Below, piece by piece: positions 1 through 5,154 of a DNA stretch of 5,154 nt; position 1 is the first letter of the stretch; every line of letters begins with the position of its first letter. This DNA comes from Sporosarcina sp. (lineage in GTDB: Bacteria; Bacillota; Bacilli; Bacillales_A; Planococcaceae): assembly GCA_029263945.1 (NCBI GenBank), contig JARIDM010000037.1:1-5154 (forward strand). The letters run 5' to 3'. The notes beneath the pieces were generated by a model, which saw only the letters and a list, made by a program, of their open reading frames with translations, was not told the DNA's origin and searched no databases. Both the position numbers and the translations under genes were made by a program.

Positions 1-6
1 ATAGCT

Positions 7-150
7 TTAATATGTATTTTTCAGCTCAATCTTTAAAATGTATAAAAAAATGAAAAAGCTACTTAAAAAGGTATAAAGACCCCCTTGGAAAGTAAAAAAC
101 ACGCACAAAAGAACTATTTTTATTATAACCTATCCTACAACTTTTTTCAT
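7..150 (-). pseudogene. possible amber-interrupted small hydrophobic ORF
   Basis: A minus-strand frame starts at ATG (148-150), 4 to 6 bases after a GAGG-like element, reads MKKVVG, meets an in-frame TAG (130-132), and stays open for 40 more codons to TAA at 7-9. The part after the amber codon is strongly hydrophobic, rich in Phe, Leu and Ile, and ends in the polar tail KIELKNTY, like a one- or two-helix membrane peptide. The DNA is T-rich on this strand, and T-runs encode Phe/Leu/Ile by chance, so the frame may be fortuitous. No family is recognised. It could be a decayed small membrane protein gene or noise. Confidence 0.15.
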
Positions 151-323
151 TAATTTCCTCTATACTATAACACTTTACCTTTTCAAAATAAATTTGCTTT
201 TATAAAACTTTTTTTGTTAATAGGGAAAATTCTCTCAGGCCATTCCGCCGTTTAAAAAGATAAATACTCTATATTAATTCTTAGATAATTATTTTTAAAT
301 ACCGTTTTATATTTTTTGTAAGT
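151..323. other. AT-rich non-coding stretch, no gene recognised
   Basis: This segment lies beyond the glcB-side terminator. It contains many A/T runs and frequent stops on both strands. A TTGAAA/TATAGA pair with a 16-bp spacer can be read on the minus strand at 159-186. Its predicted start would fall almost on the ATG at 150, so it does not fit the GAGG element there. I see no RNA gene, repeat array or convincing coding frame. Confidence 0.4.
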
Positions 324-370
324 AAAAAAACCAAGACTAGAAACGTGTTAAATTAGTTTCCAGTCTTGGT
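324..370 (-). terminator. Rho-independent terminator downstream of glcB
   Basis: The arms at 330-344 (ACCAAGACTAGAAAC) and 356-370 (GTTTCCAGTCTTGGT) form a 15-bp stem with one A-C mismatch and an 11-base loop. On the minus strand the stem is followed at once by seven T residues (complement of 324-330), the classic intrinsic terminator layout. No comparable T-run follows on the plus strand, so it acts on leftward transcripts. It lies 118 bp past the glcB stop and most likely ends the glcB mRNA. Confidence 0.9.
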
Positions 371-373
371 CCA

Positions 374-457
374 TTATATTTTGATGAGGCACACAATTTC
401 AGATAGTTGGGTAAAACGTTCACGAACAATCTCTTGCGTCATTGGAGCAGAATAAGC
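374..457 (-). other. short open stretch, possible gene-tail remnant
   Basis: Between the glcB stop and its terminator, one minus-strand frame is open from just after a TGA/TAA pair to a TAA at 374-376. It includes an ATG at 440-442 followed by TQEIVRERFTQLSEIV and a short tail. The amphipathic, charged composition looks more protein-like than the surrounding AT-rich DNA. There is no recognisable ribosome binding site before the ATG and the frame is only 22 codons from it. It may be the decayed C-terminus of a lost gene, or simply glcB 3' untranslated sequence. Confidence 0.15.
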
Positions 458-487
458 TCATTATGAAATTAACTCAACTAGTTTACT

Positions 488-2671
488 TTATTTACTTAAA
501 ACTGTTTTGTACTTCTCTTTGGCTTTTATTCTACTTTTGTGCAATATGGGTTCTGTATATCCGTTTGGTTGATTAGTTCCTTCGAGCACTAAAGTACAAG
601 CAGCTTCAAATGCAATAGACTCTTCAAAATTAGGAGACATTGGTCTATATAATGGATCAGTATTATTTTGATAATCTACTACTTTCGCCATTCGCTTCAT
701 TGTATCTATGACTTGTTCCTCTGTACATATCCCATGGAATAGCCAATTCGCTATGTGTTGACTTGAAATTCTTAATGTTGCTCGGTCTTCCATTAAACCA
801 ATATTATTAATATCTGGTACTTTTGAGCAACCAATACCTTGATCAATCCAACGCACCATATACCCGAGAATTCCTTGTGCATTATTATTAAGTTCTTGTT
901 GAATTTCCTCAGCAGACCAGTTTGCTTTAGCAACAAGTGGAATTTCTAAAATAGCGTCTTGGAAATCTTCTTTACTTGATATTCCTGCTTGCACTTCATT
1001 TACGTCAATTTCATGATAATGCAAGGCGTGCAATGTTGCAGCGGTAGGTGATGGTACCCAAGCAGTGTTAGCCCCTGATTTTGGGTGTGTAATTTTCTGT
1101 TCAAGCATATTTGCCATTAAGTCTGGCATTGCCCACATTCCTTTTCCAATTTGTGCATGACCAGGTAAACCGCATTGAATCCCGACTGCCACGTTAGAAG
1201 ATTCATACGAATTCAACCAATTTGTCGATTTCATTTCATTTTTTCGAATCATGACGCCCGCTTCCATCGACGTATGAATTTCATCACCAGTTCTATCTAA
1301 AAATCCAGTGTTTATAAATGCAATACGTTCTTTTACTTCTTTAATGCAAGCTTGTAAGTTTAAAGAAGTTCGGCGCTCTTCATCCATGACACCAATTTTT
1401 AATGTAAATCTTTTTAACCCAAGTAAATCTTCCACGTGATTAAATAACTTATTTGCAAAAGCGACTTCTTTTGATCCGTGCATTTTAGGTTTTACGATAT
1501 AGATAGAATCATGGAGTGAATTCTTAAATGCCTCATCTCCATTTAAGTTATGCATCGCAAGTAATCCTGTTAGCACCCCATCCATGATGCCTTCGGGAAC
1601 TTCTTGTTGATCACGGTTTAAAATGGCATTGTTTGTCATTAAATGACCAACATTTCTAATGAAAATCAGAGACCTACCACGTAATGATAGTCGTTCTCCA
1701 TTTGGGGAGCGATAGAGTCGATCAGGCTTTAGTCTTCTCGTTACTGTTTTACCCGCTTTTTTAAATGTTACGGATAAGTCTCCTTTCATTAACCCTAGTA
1801 AATTTCGATAAACCTCTACTTTATCTTCAGCATCTACTGCTGTAACAGAATCTTCACAATCCATAATCGTAGATAATGCAGATTCTAGATAAATATCTTT
1901 AACCCCCGCAAAATCATCCTTTCCAATTGGATGCTCACGGTCAATTTGAATTTCAAAATGTAAGCCGTGATTCTCCAGTAGAATGGCCATCGGTTCTGTT
2001 TGTAACCCTCTATAACCCTTAAATTGTAGTGAATTGTGCAAAGTTGTAATTTGGTCATTGTTTAAAGTGATAACCAGGTCGCCTTTAACAATCTTATAGC
2101 CTTTTACTTCTGCATGGGAACCCTTTAAAAGTGGAACTGTTTTATCTAGAAAGTCCTTAGCAAAACGAATGACTTCTTGCCCTCGAAGTGGATTATATTC
2201 TTTTTCAATTTTAAAGTCTTTCTCATTTGGAATTACATCCGTTCCATATATCGCATCATATAGACTTCCCCACCGAGCATTTGCTGCATTAAGTGCGTAA
2301 CGTGCGTTATTTACCGGTACGACTAGTTGAGGACCTGCTTGAACACTAACTTCTTTATCTACATTTTTAGTGGTAATAGAAAAGTCCTCTACTTTTGGTT
2401 CAAGATAACCAATATCAGTCAAAAAGGTTTTATACGTATTAAAGTTAAAAGCATCTTTATGTTGCTGATGCCACTTGTTGATTTTTTTTTGTAATTGTTC
2501 GCGCTTCACTAATAACTGTTTATTTTCTGGCGTCAGTTCATCGATTAACTGACTAAAATCACGCCAAAACTTCTCTTTGTCAAGTCCTGTATTGGGTAAT
2601 GCTTCCTCGTTTACAAAATTAAATAGCACCTCTGAGACTTCTAGGTTCTCCACCGTAACATAATTCTGCAT
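488..2671 (-). CDS. glcB: malate synthase G
   Basis: Condenses glyoxylate with acetyl-CoA to malate and CoA, the second step of the glyoxylate bypass, in the cytoplasm. The 727-residue length fits the monomeric G class (about 720 residues), not the shorter A class. By alignment from memory with E. coli GlcB, an N-terminal helical clasp spans about 1-90. The TIM barrel is split by an alpha/beta insertion (about 135-265), and a C-terminal plug runs from about 590. Visible blocks are NHGLHFE (234-240), DCEDSVTAVDAEDK (271-284), FIRNVGHLM (337-345, catalytic Arg339), MDEERRTSLN (429-438, Mg ligand Glu431), GFLDRTGDE (456-464, Mg ligand Asp459), Cys615 in IGCSKVPD and catalytic base Asp629 in LMEDRATLR. 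The ATG start has AAAGGGGG (2679-2686) seven bases upstream. The frame is intact, with a nine-A run near codons 61-63. A terminator upstream suggests its own promoter. Confidence 0.98.
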   Translation of the reverse strand: MQNYVTVENLEVSEVLFNFVNEEALPNTGLDKEKFWRDFSQLIDELTPENKQLLVKREQLQKKINKWHQQHKDAFNFNTYKTFLTDIGYLEPKVEDFSITTKNVDKEVSVQAGPQLVVPVNNARYALNAANARWGSLYDAIYGTDVIPNEKDFKIEKEYNPLRGQEVIRFAKDFLDKTVPLLKGSHAEVKGYKIVKGDLVITLNNDQITTLHNSLQFKGYRGLQTEPMAILLENHGLHFEIQIDREHPIGKDDFAGVKDIYLESALSTIMDCEDSVTAVDAEDKVEVYRNLLGLMKGDLSVTFKKAGKTVTRRLKPDRLYRSPNGERLSLRGRSLIFIRNVGHLMTNNAILNRDQQEVPEGIMDGVLTGLLAMHNLNGDEAFKNSLHDSIYIVKPKMHGSKEVAFANKLFNHVEDLLGLKRFTLKIGVMDEERRTSLNLQACIKEVKERIAFINTGFLDRTGDEIHTSMEAGVMIRKNEMKSTNWLNSYESSNVAVGIQCGLPGHAQIGKGMWAMPDLMANMLEQKITHPKSGANTAWVPSPTAATLHALHYHEIDVNEVQAGISSKEDFQDAILEIPLVAKANWSAEEIQQELNNNAQGILGYMVRWIDQGIGCSKVPDINNIGLMEDRATLRISSQHIANWLFHGICTEEQVIDTMKRMAKVVDYQNNTDPLYRPMSPNFEESIAFEAACTLVLEGTNQPNGYTEPILHKSRIKAKEKYKTVLSK

Positions 2672-2678
2672 TTTATAT

Positions 2679-2686
2679 CCCCCTTT
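2679..2686 (-). promoter_or_regulatory. glcB ribosome binding site
   Basis: On the minus strand AAAGGGGG lies seven bases before the glcB ATG. This normal Bacillales spacing supports the start at 2671. The sequence is G-rich rather than the usual GGAGG. Confidence 0.75.
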
Positions 2687-2817
2687 AGTTGAGTCTATTT
2701 CATAATATCTTTAGCTTGTAAAAAAACGTAACCCGTCGATTAAAAGTTTTTCAACCAAACTAAATATTAGTGCTTTGAAGCAATAGATAGCGATGATGAA
2801 CTTCATTCCGTTTAGTG
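2687..2817 (-). promoter_or_regulatory. probable glcB promoter region with two small dyads
   Basis: This gap lies between the terminator at 2818-2861 and the glcB ribosome binding site, so a glcB promoter is expected here. No convincing -35/-10 pair is visible. TATTAT (complement of 2702-2707) is a reasonable -10, but the nearest -35-like TTTACA (complement of 2717-2722) is only 9 bp away. TTGAAA at 2749-2754 has no good -10 at 17 bp. Two adjoining dyads, ACTAA-ATA-TTAGT (2759-2771) and TGCTT-TG-AAGCA (2771-2782), share one base and could be operator half-sites. The ACAG elements found upstream of aceA are absent here. Confidence 0.35.
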
Positions 2818-2861
2818 AAAAAAACGTCTCTAGTTCCTATATAAAGGAATAGAGACGTTAT
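2818..2861 (-). terminator. Rho-independent terminator after the zinc-ribbon gene
   Basis: The arms at 2823-2838 and 2845-2859 pair through AACGTCTCTA and TAGAGACGTT, then TTCCT and AGGAA, with a single bulged base and a six-base AT loop. On the minus strand the stem runs directly into a seven-T tract (complement of 2818-2824). It starts only a few bases past the TAA of the 40-codon gene. It should separate the aceA/microprotein transcript from glcB. No T-tract follows on the plus strand. Confidence 0.88.
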
Positions 2862-2863
2862 AA

Positions 2864-2986
2864 TTATTCCTCATGCCGACCGATACAACGTTCACATTCA
2901 ATTAAAACGGATTCAATTTGCTCTGTGAACTTCTCGCCGCACTCTGGACATTCTTTAATCGTTGACAACATATCTTTTCTTCTCAT
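2864..2986 (-). CDS. 40-aa zinc-ribbon-like microprotein
   Basis: This small gene has strong translation signals: GGAGG (2995-2999) ends eight bases before the ATG. The protein has two cysteine pairs, C13-P-E-C16-G and C31-E-R-C34. The spacing is CxxC-14-CxxC, so a single zinc-ribbon-like knuckle is likely. The rest is charged (basic N-terminus RRK, acidic middle and C-terminus GRHEE), with no signal peptide or membrane segment. The CPECG...EQ...E...CxxC pattern recalls the small YhfH-type proteins of Bacillaceae, but I make that comparison from memory and it is tentative. Function is unknown; zinc binding is inferred. It lies between aceA (87 bp upstream) and a terminator just after its stop, so it is either the last gene of an aceA transcript or separately transcribed. 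Confidence 0.8.
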   Translation of the reverse strand: MRRKDMLSTIKECPECGEKFTEQIESVLIECERCIGRHEE

Positions 2987-3012
2987 TTTAATCTCCTCCA
3001 ATTTTTTATTTT

Positions 3013-3049
3013 ACTGTTCCTTTATCGTTTTAAGGGATAAAGGAACAGT
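3013..3049 (-). repeat. perfect 14-bp hairpin without U-tract, aceA 3' side
   Basis: ACTGTTCCTTTATC (3013-3026) and GATAAAGGAACAGT (3036-3049) are exact inverted copies with a nine-base spacer. The hairpin begins 24 bases past the aceA stop. On the minus strand the stem is followed by an A-rich stretch and then the ribosome binding site of the 40-codon gene, not by T residues; the plus side lacks a T-run too. It therefore does not look like an intrinsic terminator in either direction. A 3'-end stabiliser, a processing site between aceA and the microprotein message, or a protein-binding dyad are possible. Confidence 0.75.
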
Positions 3050-3073
3050 TAATGATTGCATCAGCTATATGGT

Positions 3074-4369
3074 TTAAACGAATTGCGCTTCTTCTGTTGA
3101 GCCTTTCATTGCCGTTGTAGAAGAAGTACCGCCTGAAATAACTTGTGAGACTTCATCAAAATAACCTGTGCCAACTTCACGTTGGTGTCTTGTAGCTGTG
3201 TATCCTTTTGATTCACTTGCAAACTCAGCTTCTTGAAGTTTTGAGTATGCAGCCATTCCATTATCTTTATAATCATGAGCGAGTTCAAACATTGAGTGGT
3301 TCAGTGCATGGAACCCTGCTAAAGTAACGAACTGGAACTTATAGCCTAGCTTGCCTAGCTCACGTTGGTAGTTTGCAATTTCTTCATCATTCAGCTTAGC
3401 TTTCCAGTTAAATGACGGTGAACAGTTATAAGCGAGTAATTTTCCAGGGAACTTTTCATGAATTGCTGCGGCAAATTTTTTCGCATCTTCTAAATTTGGA
3501 TCTGATGTTTCACACCAAATTAAATCTGCATAAGGTGCGTAGGCAAGACCTCTTGCAATCGCTTGGTCAATCCCTGGCTTTGTAAGATAGAACCCTTCTG
3601 GTGTGCGCTCACCTGTGATGAAGTTTTGGTCCACTGGATCGATATCACTCGTGACCATATCTGCCGCTTCTGCATCTGTTCTTGCAATTATAATTGTTGG
3701 TACACCCAGCACATCTGCTGCTAATCTTGCGGCAGTTAAGTTTCGTACCGCGTTTTGAGTTGGAAGTAAAACTTTTCCTCCTAAATGACCACATTTCTTC
3801 TCTGATGCCAGTTGATCTTCTAAATGTACACCAGCGGCACCTGCTTGGATCATGCTTTTCATAAGCTCATATACGTTTAGCGGACCACCGAATCCTGCTT
3901 CCATATCTGCTACGATCGGGGCAAACCAGTCAAAACCATCTTCTCGTCCTTCAGAATGATCGATTTGATCCGCTCTTTGAAGTGCTTGGTTAATACGTTC
4001 CACAACTTTCGGTACACTATTAACAGGATATAAACTCTGGTCTGGATACATTTGACCAGCGACGTTAGCGTCTGCAGCAACTTGCCATCCACTTAAATAG
4101 ATTGCTTGAAGTCCAGCCTTTACTTGTTGGACTGCTTGGTTTCCAGTTAATGCACCTAGCGCGTTAACGAAGCCTTCTTTTTGATTAATAGATTCGAAGA
4201 GTCGTGCTGAACCTTTCTTTGCCAATGTATGTTCAATTTGAATGGATCCTCGGAGTTTAACAACGTCTTCTCCTGTGTATGATCGTGTAATCCCATTCCA
4301 CCTTGCATCATTTTCCCAGCTTTCTTCTAATTGTGCAGCTTGCTCTTTTCTTGTCGACAAATTCATCAT
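3074..4369 (-). CDS. aceA: isocitrate lyase
   Basis: Cleaves isocitrate to succinate and glyoxylate, committing carbon to the glyoxylate bypass; a cytoplasmic homotetramer in characterised relatives. The 431 residues match the usual bacterial length. The PEP mutase/isocitrate lyase barrel shows GALTGNQA (72-79), YLSGWQVAADAN (91-102), the metal-site block PIVADMEAGFGG (151-162), HLEDQ (182-186), the active-site signature KKCGHLGGKVL (191-201, catalytic Cys193), IARTDA (228-233) and NCSPSFNW (315-322). The C-terminus has TRHQREVGTGYFD and GGTSSTT as in Bacillus AceA. The start is uncertain. GGAGG (4370-4374) touches the first ATG and lies 3 bases before a second ATG, while an in-frame TTG (4358-4360, codon 4) has the ideal 9-base spacing. 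glcB lies downstream and a divergent LytTR regulator upstream. Confidence 0.98.
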   Translation of the reverse strand: MMNLSTRKEQAAQLEESWENDARWNGITRSYTGEDVVKLRGSIQIEHTLAKKGSARLFESINQKEGFVNALGALTGNQAVQQVKAGLQAIYLSGWQVAADANVAGQMYPDQSLYPVNSVPKVVERINQALQRADQIDHSEGREDGFDWFAPIVADMEAGFGGPLNVYELMKSMIQAGAAGVHLEDQLASEKKCGHLGGKVLLPTQNAVRNLTAARLAADVLGVPTIIIARTDAEAADMVTSDIDPVDQNFITGERTPEGFYLTKPGIDQAIARGLAYAPYADLIWCETSDPNLEDAKKFAAAIHEKFPGKLLAYNCSPSFNWKAKLNDEEIANYQRELGKLGYKFQFVTLAGFHALNHSMFELAHDYKDNGMAAYSKLQEAEFASESKGYTATRHQREVGTGYFDEVSQVISGGTSSTTAMKGSTEEAQFV

Positions 4370-4374
4370 CCTCC
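4370..4374 (-). promoter_or_regulatory. aceA ribosome binding site, unusual spacing
   Basis: GGAGG on the minus strand abuts the first of two tandem ATG codons. Zero or three bases of spacing is unusually short, whereas an in-frame TTG three codons downstream lies nine bases away. The true initiator is thus undecided between ATG-1, ATG-2 and TTG-4, a difference of at most three residues. Confidence 0.75.
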
Positions 4375-4383
4375 ATTTAATTT

Positions 4384-4474
4384 AATAATCTGTTTCATAA
4401 CAGTTGTTGTTGATGTATACTACTATATAACAGATAAATTAATAAGTCTTTGTTTTCAGACGAAACAGATTATT
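4384..4474. promoter_or_regulatory. putative aceA/regulator operator: 13-bp inverted repeat and AACAG dyads
   Basis: AATAATCTGTTTC (4384-4396) is an exact inverted copy of GAAACAGATTATT (4462-4474), with 65 bp between. Each copy sits in a local dyad: CTGTT-TCAT-AACAG (4390-4403) and TGTTTTC-AGAC-GAAACA (4451-4467). A further ATAACAG occurs twice in direct orientation (4397-4403 and 4427-4433). The ACAG elements partly resemble the loose LytTR-box consensus, but they are 30 and 35 bp apart, not the roughly 21-22 bp of classic direct repeats. The left copy lies ten bases from the aceA ribosome binding site, and the array covers where both divergent promoters must be. Confidence 0.5.
4408..4442 (-). 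promoter_or_regulatory. candidate aceA promoter (weak)
   Basis: On the minus strand TATACA (complement of 4414-4419) is preceded after 17 bp by TTAATT (complement of 4437-4442). This would start aceA transcription near 4408, with a leader of about 40 bases. The -35 match is poor, which would suit an activated promoter. An overlapping TG-TATATA extended -10 reading is also possible. On the plus strand TATACT (4416-4421) occupies the same bases and could serve the regulator. Confidence 0.3.
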
Positions 4475-4535
4475 TTGCGACAGAAGCATTTATTGGAAGA
4501 TGAATCAGCTTTAATATTTTTTATACAACTTTTAA

Positions 4536-4542
4536 AGGGGAG
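4536..4542 (+). promoter_or_regulatory. regulator ribosome binding site deciding a TTG start
   Basis: AGGGGAG ends six bases before TTG at 4549-4551. The nearby ATG at 4556 is out of frame and the first in-frame ATG is codon 13, so TTG is the best initiator. Confidence 0.75.
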
Positions 4543-4548
4543 AATTTT

Positions 4549-5154
4549 TTGACAAATGAGAGTTTACTACAATTGATAAGTGTTATGAAAGACTGGATTC
4601 CAAAAGAAGCTTCGATCGCTGTAGCTTCAGAGCACGCCTATCTTCACTATATTTCTGGTTTACATGATATACGCATACAAAAAGGCCAATCAATTGAAAA
4701 AGGAAGTATTGCAGAAGCGGTATTTAAGCAAAAGTGCAGAATTGAAAAGTTAATGGATGACTCGATTTTTGGTGTTCCCTACTACGGCGTTGGTTATCCC
4801 ATTAAATTTGAAGGTAAAGACGGTGTATTAATCGTTATATTGCCCACAACTTACCACTTTCTTAGAAGCCAGCCACTTACGTTTTTAACAGGTAAAAATA
4901 ATGAACACTGGTATCCGACCAGTATCGAAGACATATCTCATATTGAGAGTTTACAAAAAAAGACTTGGTTTTATGCAAATCATGAAAGTTATCACTCAAA
5001 TTACACGTTAAAAGACTTGTCATTCCAATTACCGGATAATTTTTTACGCATTCATCGGTCCTATATTGTGAATATCCGTTACATTTACGAAATTTCAAGA
5101 GATTTTTCTTCTACTATACAAATTACGTTGAATGATGGAACCCTCTTACCTGTC
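4549..5154 (+). CDS. LytTR-domain transcriptional regulator with PAS/GAF-like sensor region, 3' truncated by window
   Basis: The frame is open from a TTG start to the window edge (202 codons, no stop). Residues about 115-202 form a LytTR DNA-binding domain: a Trp-Tyr-containing first strand, DISHIES, then FLRIHRSYIVNIRYI (165-179) and LNDGTLLPV (194-202), just short of the usual domain end. The N-terminal part (about 18-100) has IAVASEHAYLHYISG, KGQSIEKGSIAEAVF and FGVPYYGVGYPI (74-85). That pattern is like the PAS/GAF-like small-molecule sensor regions of Bacillales chemoreceptor-type proteins; this is a resemblance from memory, not a search. There is no receiver domain, so it would act as a one-component regulator. 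Its divergent position points to control of aceA and itself. The ligand is unknown. The protein is probably complete soon after the window end. Confidence 0.9.
   Translation, partial: MTNESLLQLISVMKDWIPKEASIAVASEHAYLHYISGLHDIRIQKGQSIEKGSIAEAVFKQKCRIEKLMDDSIFGVPYYGVGYPIKFEGKDGVLIVILPTTYHFLRSQPLTFLTGKNNEHWYPTSIEDISHIESLQKKTWFYANHESYHSNYTLKDLSFQLPDNFLRIHRSYIVNIRYIYEISRDFSSTIQITLNDGTLLPV

Noticed and set aside
225..260. A TCTCTCAGGC string reminiscent of part of a glycine riboswitch aptamer
   Set aside because: Only the short string matches. The other conserved helices and the downstream GGAC-type element are missing, and no glycine-related gene follows in either direction.
3045..3053. ACAGTTAAT fits a loose nine-base LytTR-box consensus fully
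   Set aside because: The consensus is so degenerate that several matches are expected by chance in a window this size. This one is isolated, lies inside the hairpin arm behind aceA, and has no second copy at the required spacing.
3106..3288. 60-codon minus-strand frame inside aceA
   Set aside because: It is an out-of-frame shadow of aceA with composition determined by the real coding frame.
3910..4092. 60-codon minus-strand frame inside aceA
   Set aside because: It is an out-of-frame shadow of the highly conserved isocitrate lyase sequence.
4451..4465. TTTTCAGA core resembling a CodY box upstream of the regulator and aceA
   Set aside because: Only about 9 of 15 positions fit the CodY consensus, and the bases are better explained as part of the TGTTTTC/GAAACA dyad.
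4493..4527. TTGGAA and TATACA as a close promoter for the LytTR gene
   Set aside because: The spacing between them does not fit 16-18 bp, and a start there would leave almost no leader before the ribosome binding site.
4331..4552. 73-codon plus-strand open frame over the aceA 5' end and intergenic region
   Set aside because: It overlaps the aceA start on the opposite strand and the operator region, has no ribosome binding site, and is out of frame with the real regulator gene.
4877..5098. 73-codon minus-strand frame opposite the LytTR gene
   Set aside because: It lies antisense to a clear LytTR domain, and no ribosome binding site or family resemblance supports it.

Overview
The window is about 5.2 kb of AT-rich DNA. 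Strong GGAGG-type ribosome binding sites, a TTG start codon, U-tract hairpin terminators and protein sequence all point to a low-GC Gram-positive of the order Bacillales (Bacillaceae or Planococcaceae-like). The genus cannot be named with confidence. The window is centred on the two enzymes of the glyoxylate bypass, both on the minus strand: isocitrate lyase (aceA, 3074-4369) and malate synthase of the large G class (glcB, 488-2671). Together they turn isocitrate and acetyl-CoA into succinate and malate, allowing growth on acetate, fatty acids or other C2-yielding carbon.

Layout from right to left. At 4549-5154 (plus strand) lies the first 202 codons of a regulator that runs off the window. 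It has a PAS/GAF-like N-terminal sensor region and a C-terminal LytTR DNA-binding domain, with no receiver domain. It is divergent from aceA, and the 179-bp gap between them holds a perfect 13-bp inverted repeat and several AACAG-type elements, so it is the obvious candidate for local control. After aceA comes a perfect 14-bp hairpin without a U-tract. It is followed by an unlisted 40-codon gene (2864-2986, minus) for a CxxC...CxxC zinc-ribbon-like microprotein, then a canonical terminator (2818-2861). glcB follows and, because a terminator precedes it, probably has its own promoter in 2687-2817. Another canonical terminator (324-370) lies 118 bp past the glcB stop.

The remaining DNA has little clear content. 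371-487 holds a short open stretch that may be a decayed gene tail. 1-323 is very AT-rich and shows only a possible 47-codon hydrophobic minus-strand reading frame broken by an in-frame amber codon.

The two enzymes are conventional and catalytically complete. The less ordinary parts are the one-component LytTR regulator beside aceA with its repeat-rich intergenic region, the zinc-ribbon microprotein between the two enzymes, and the non-terminator hairpin behind aceA.
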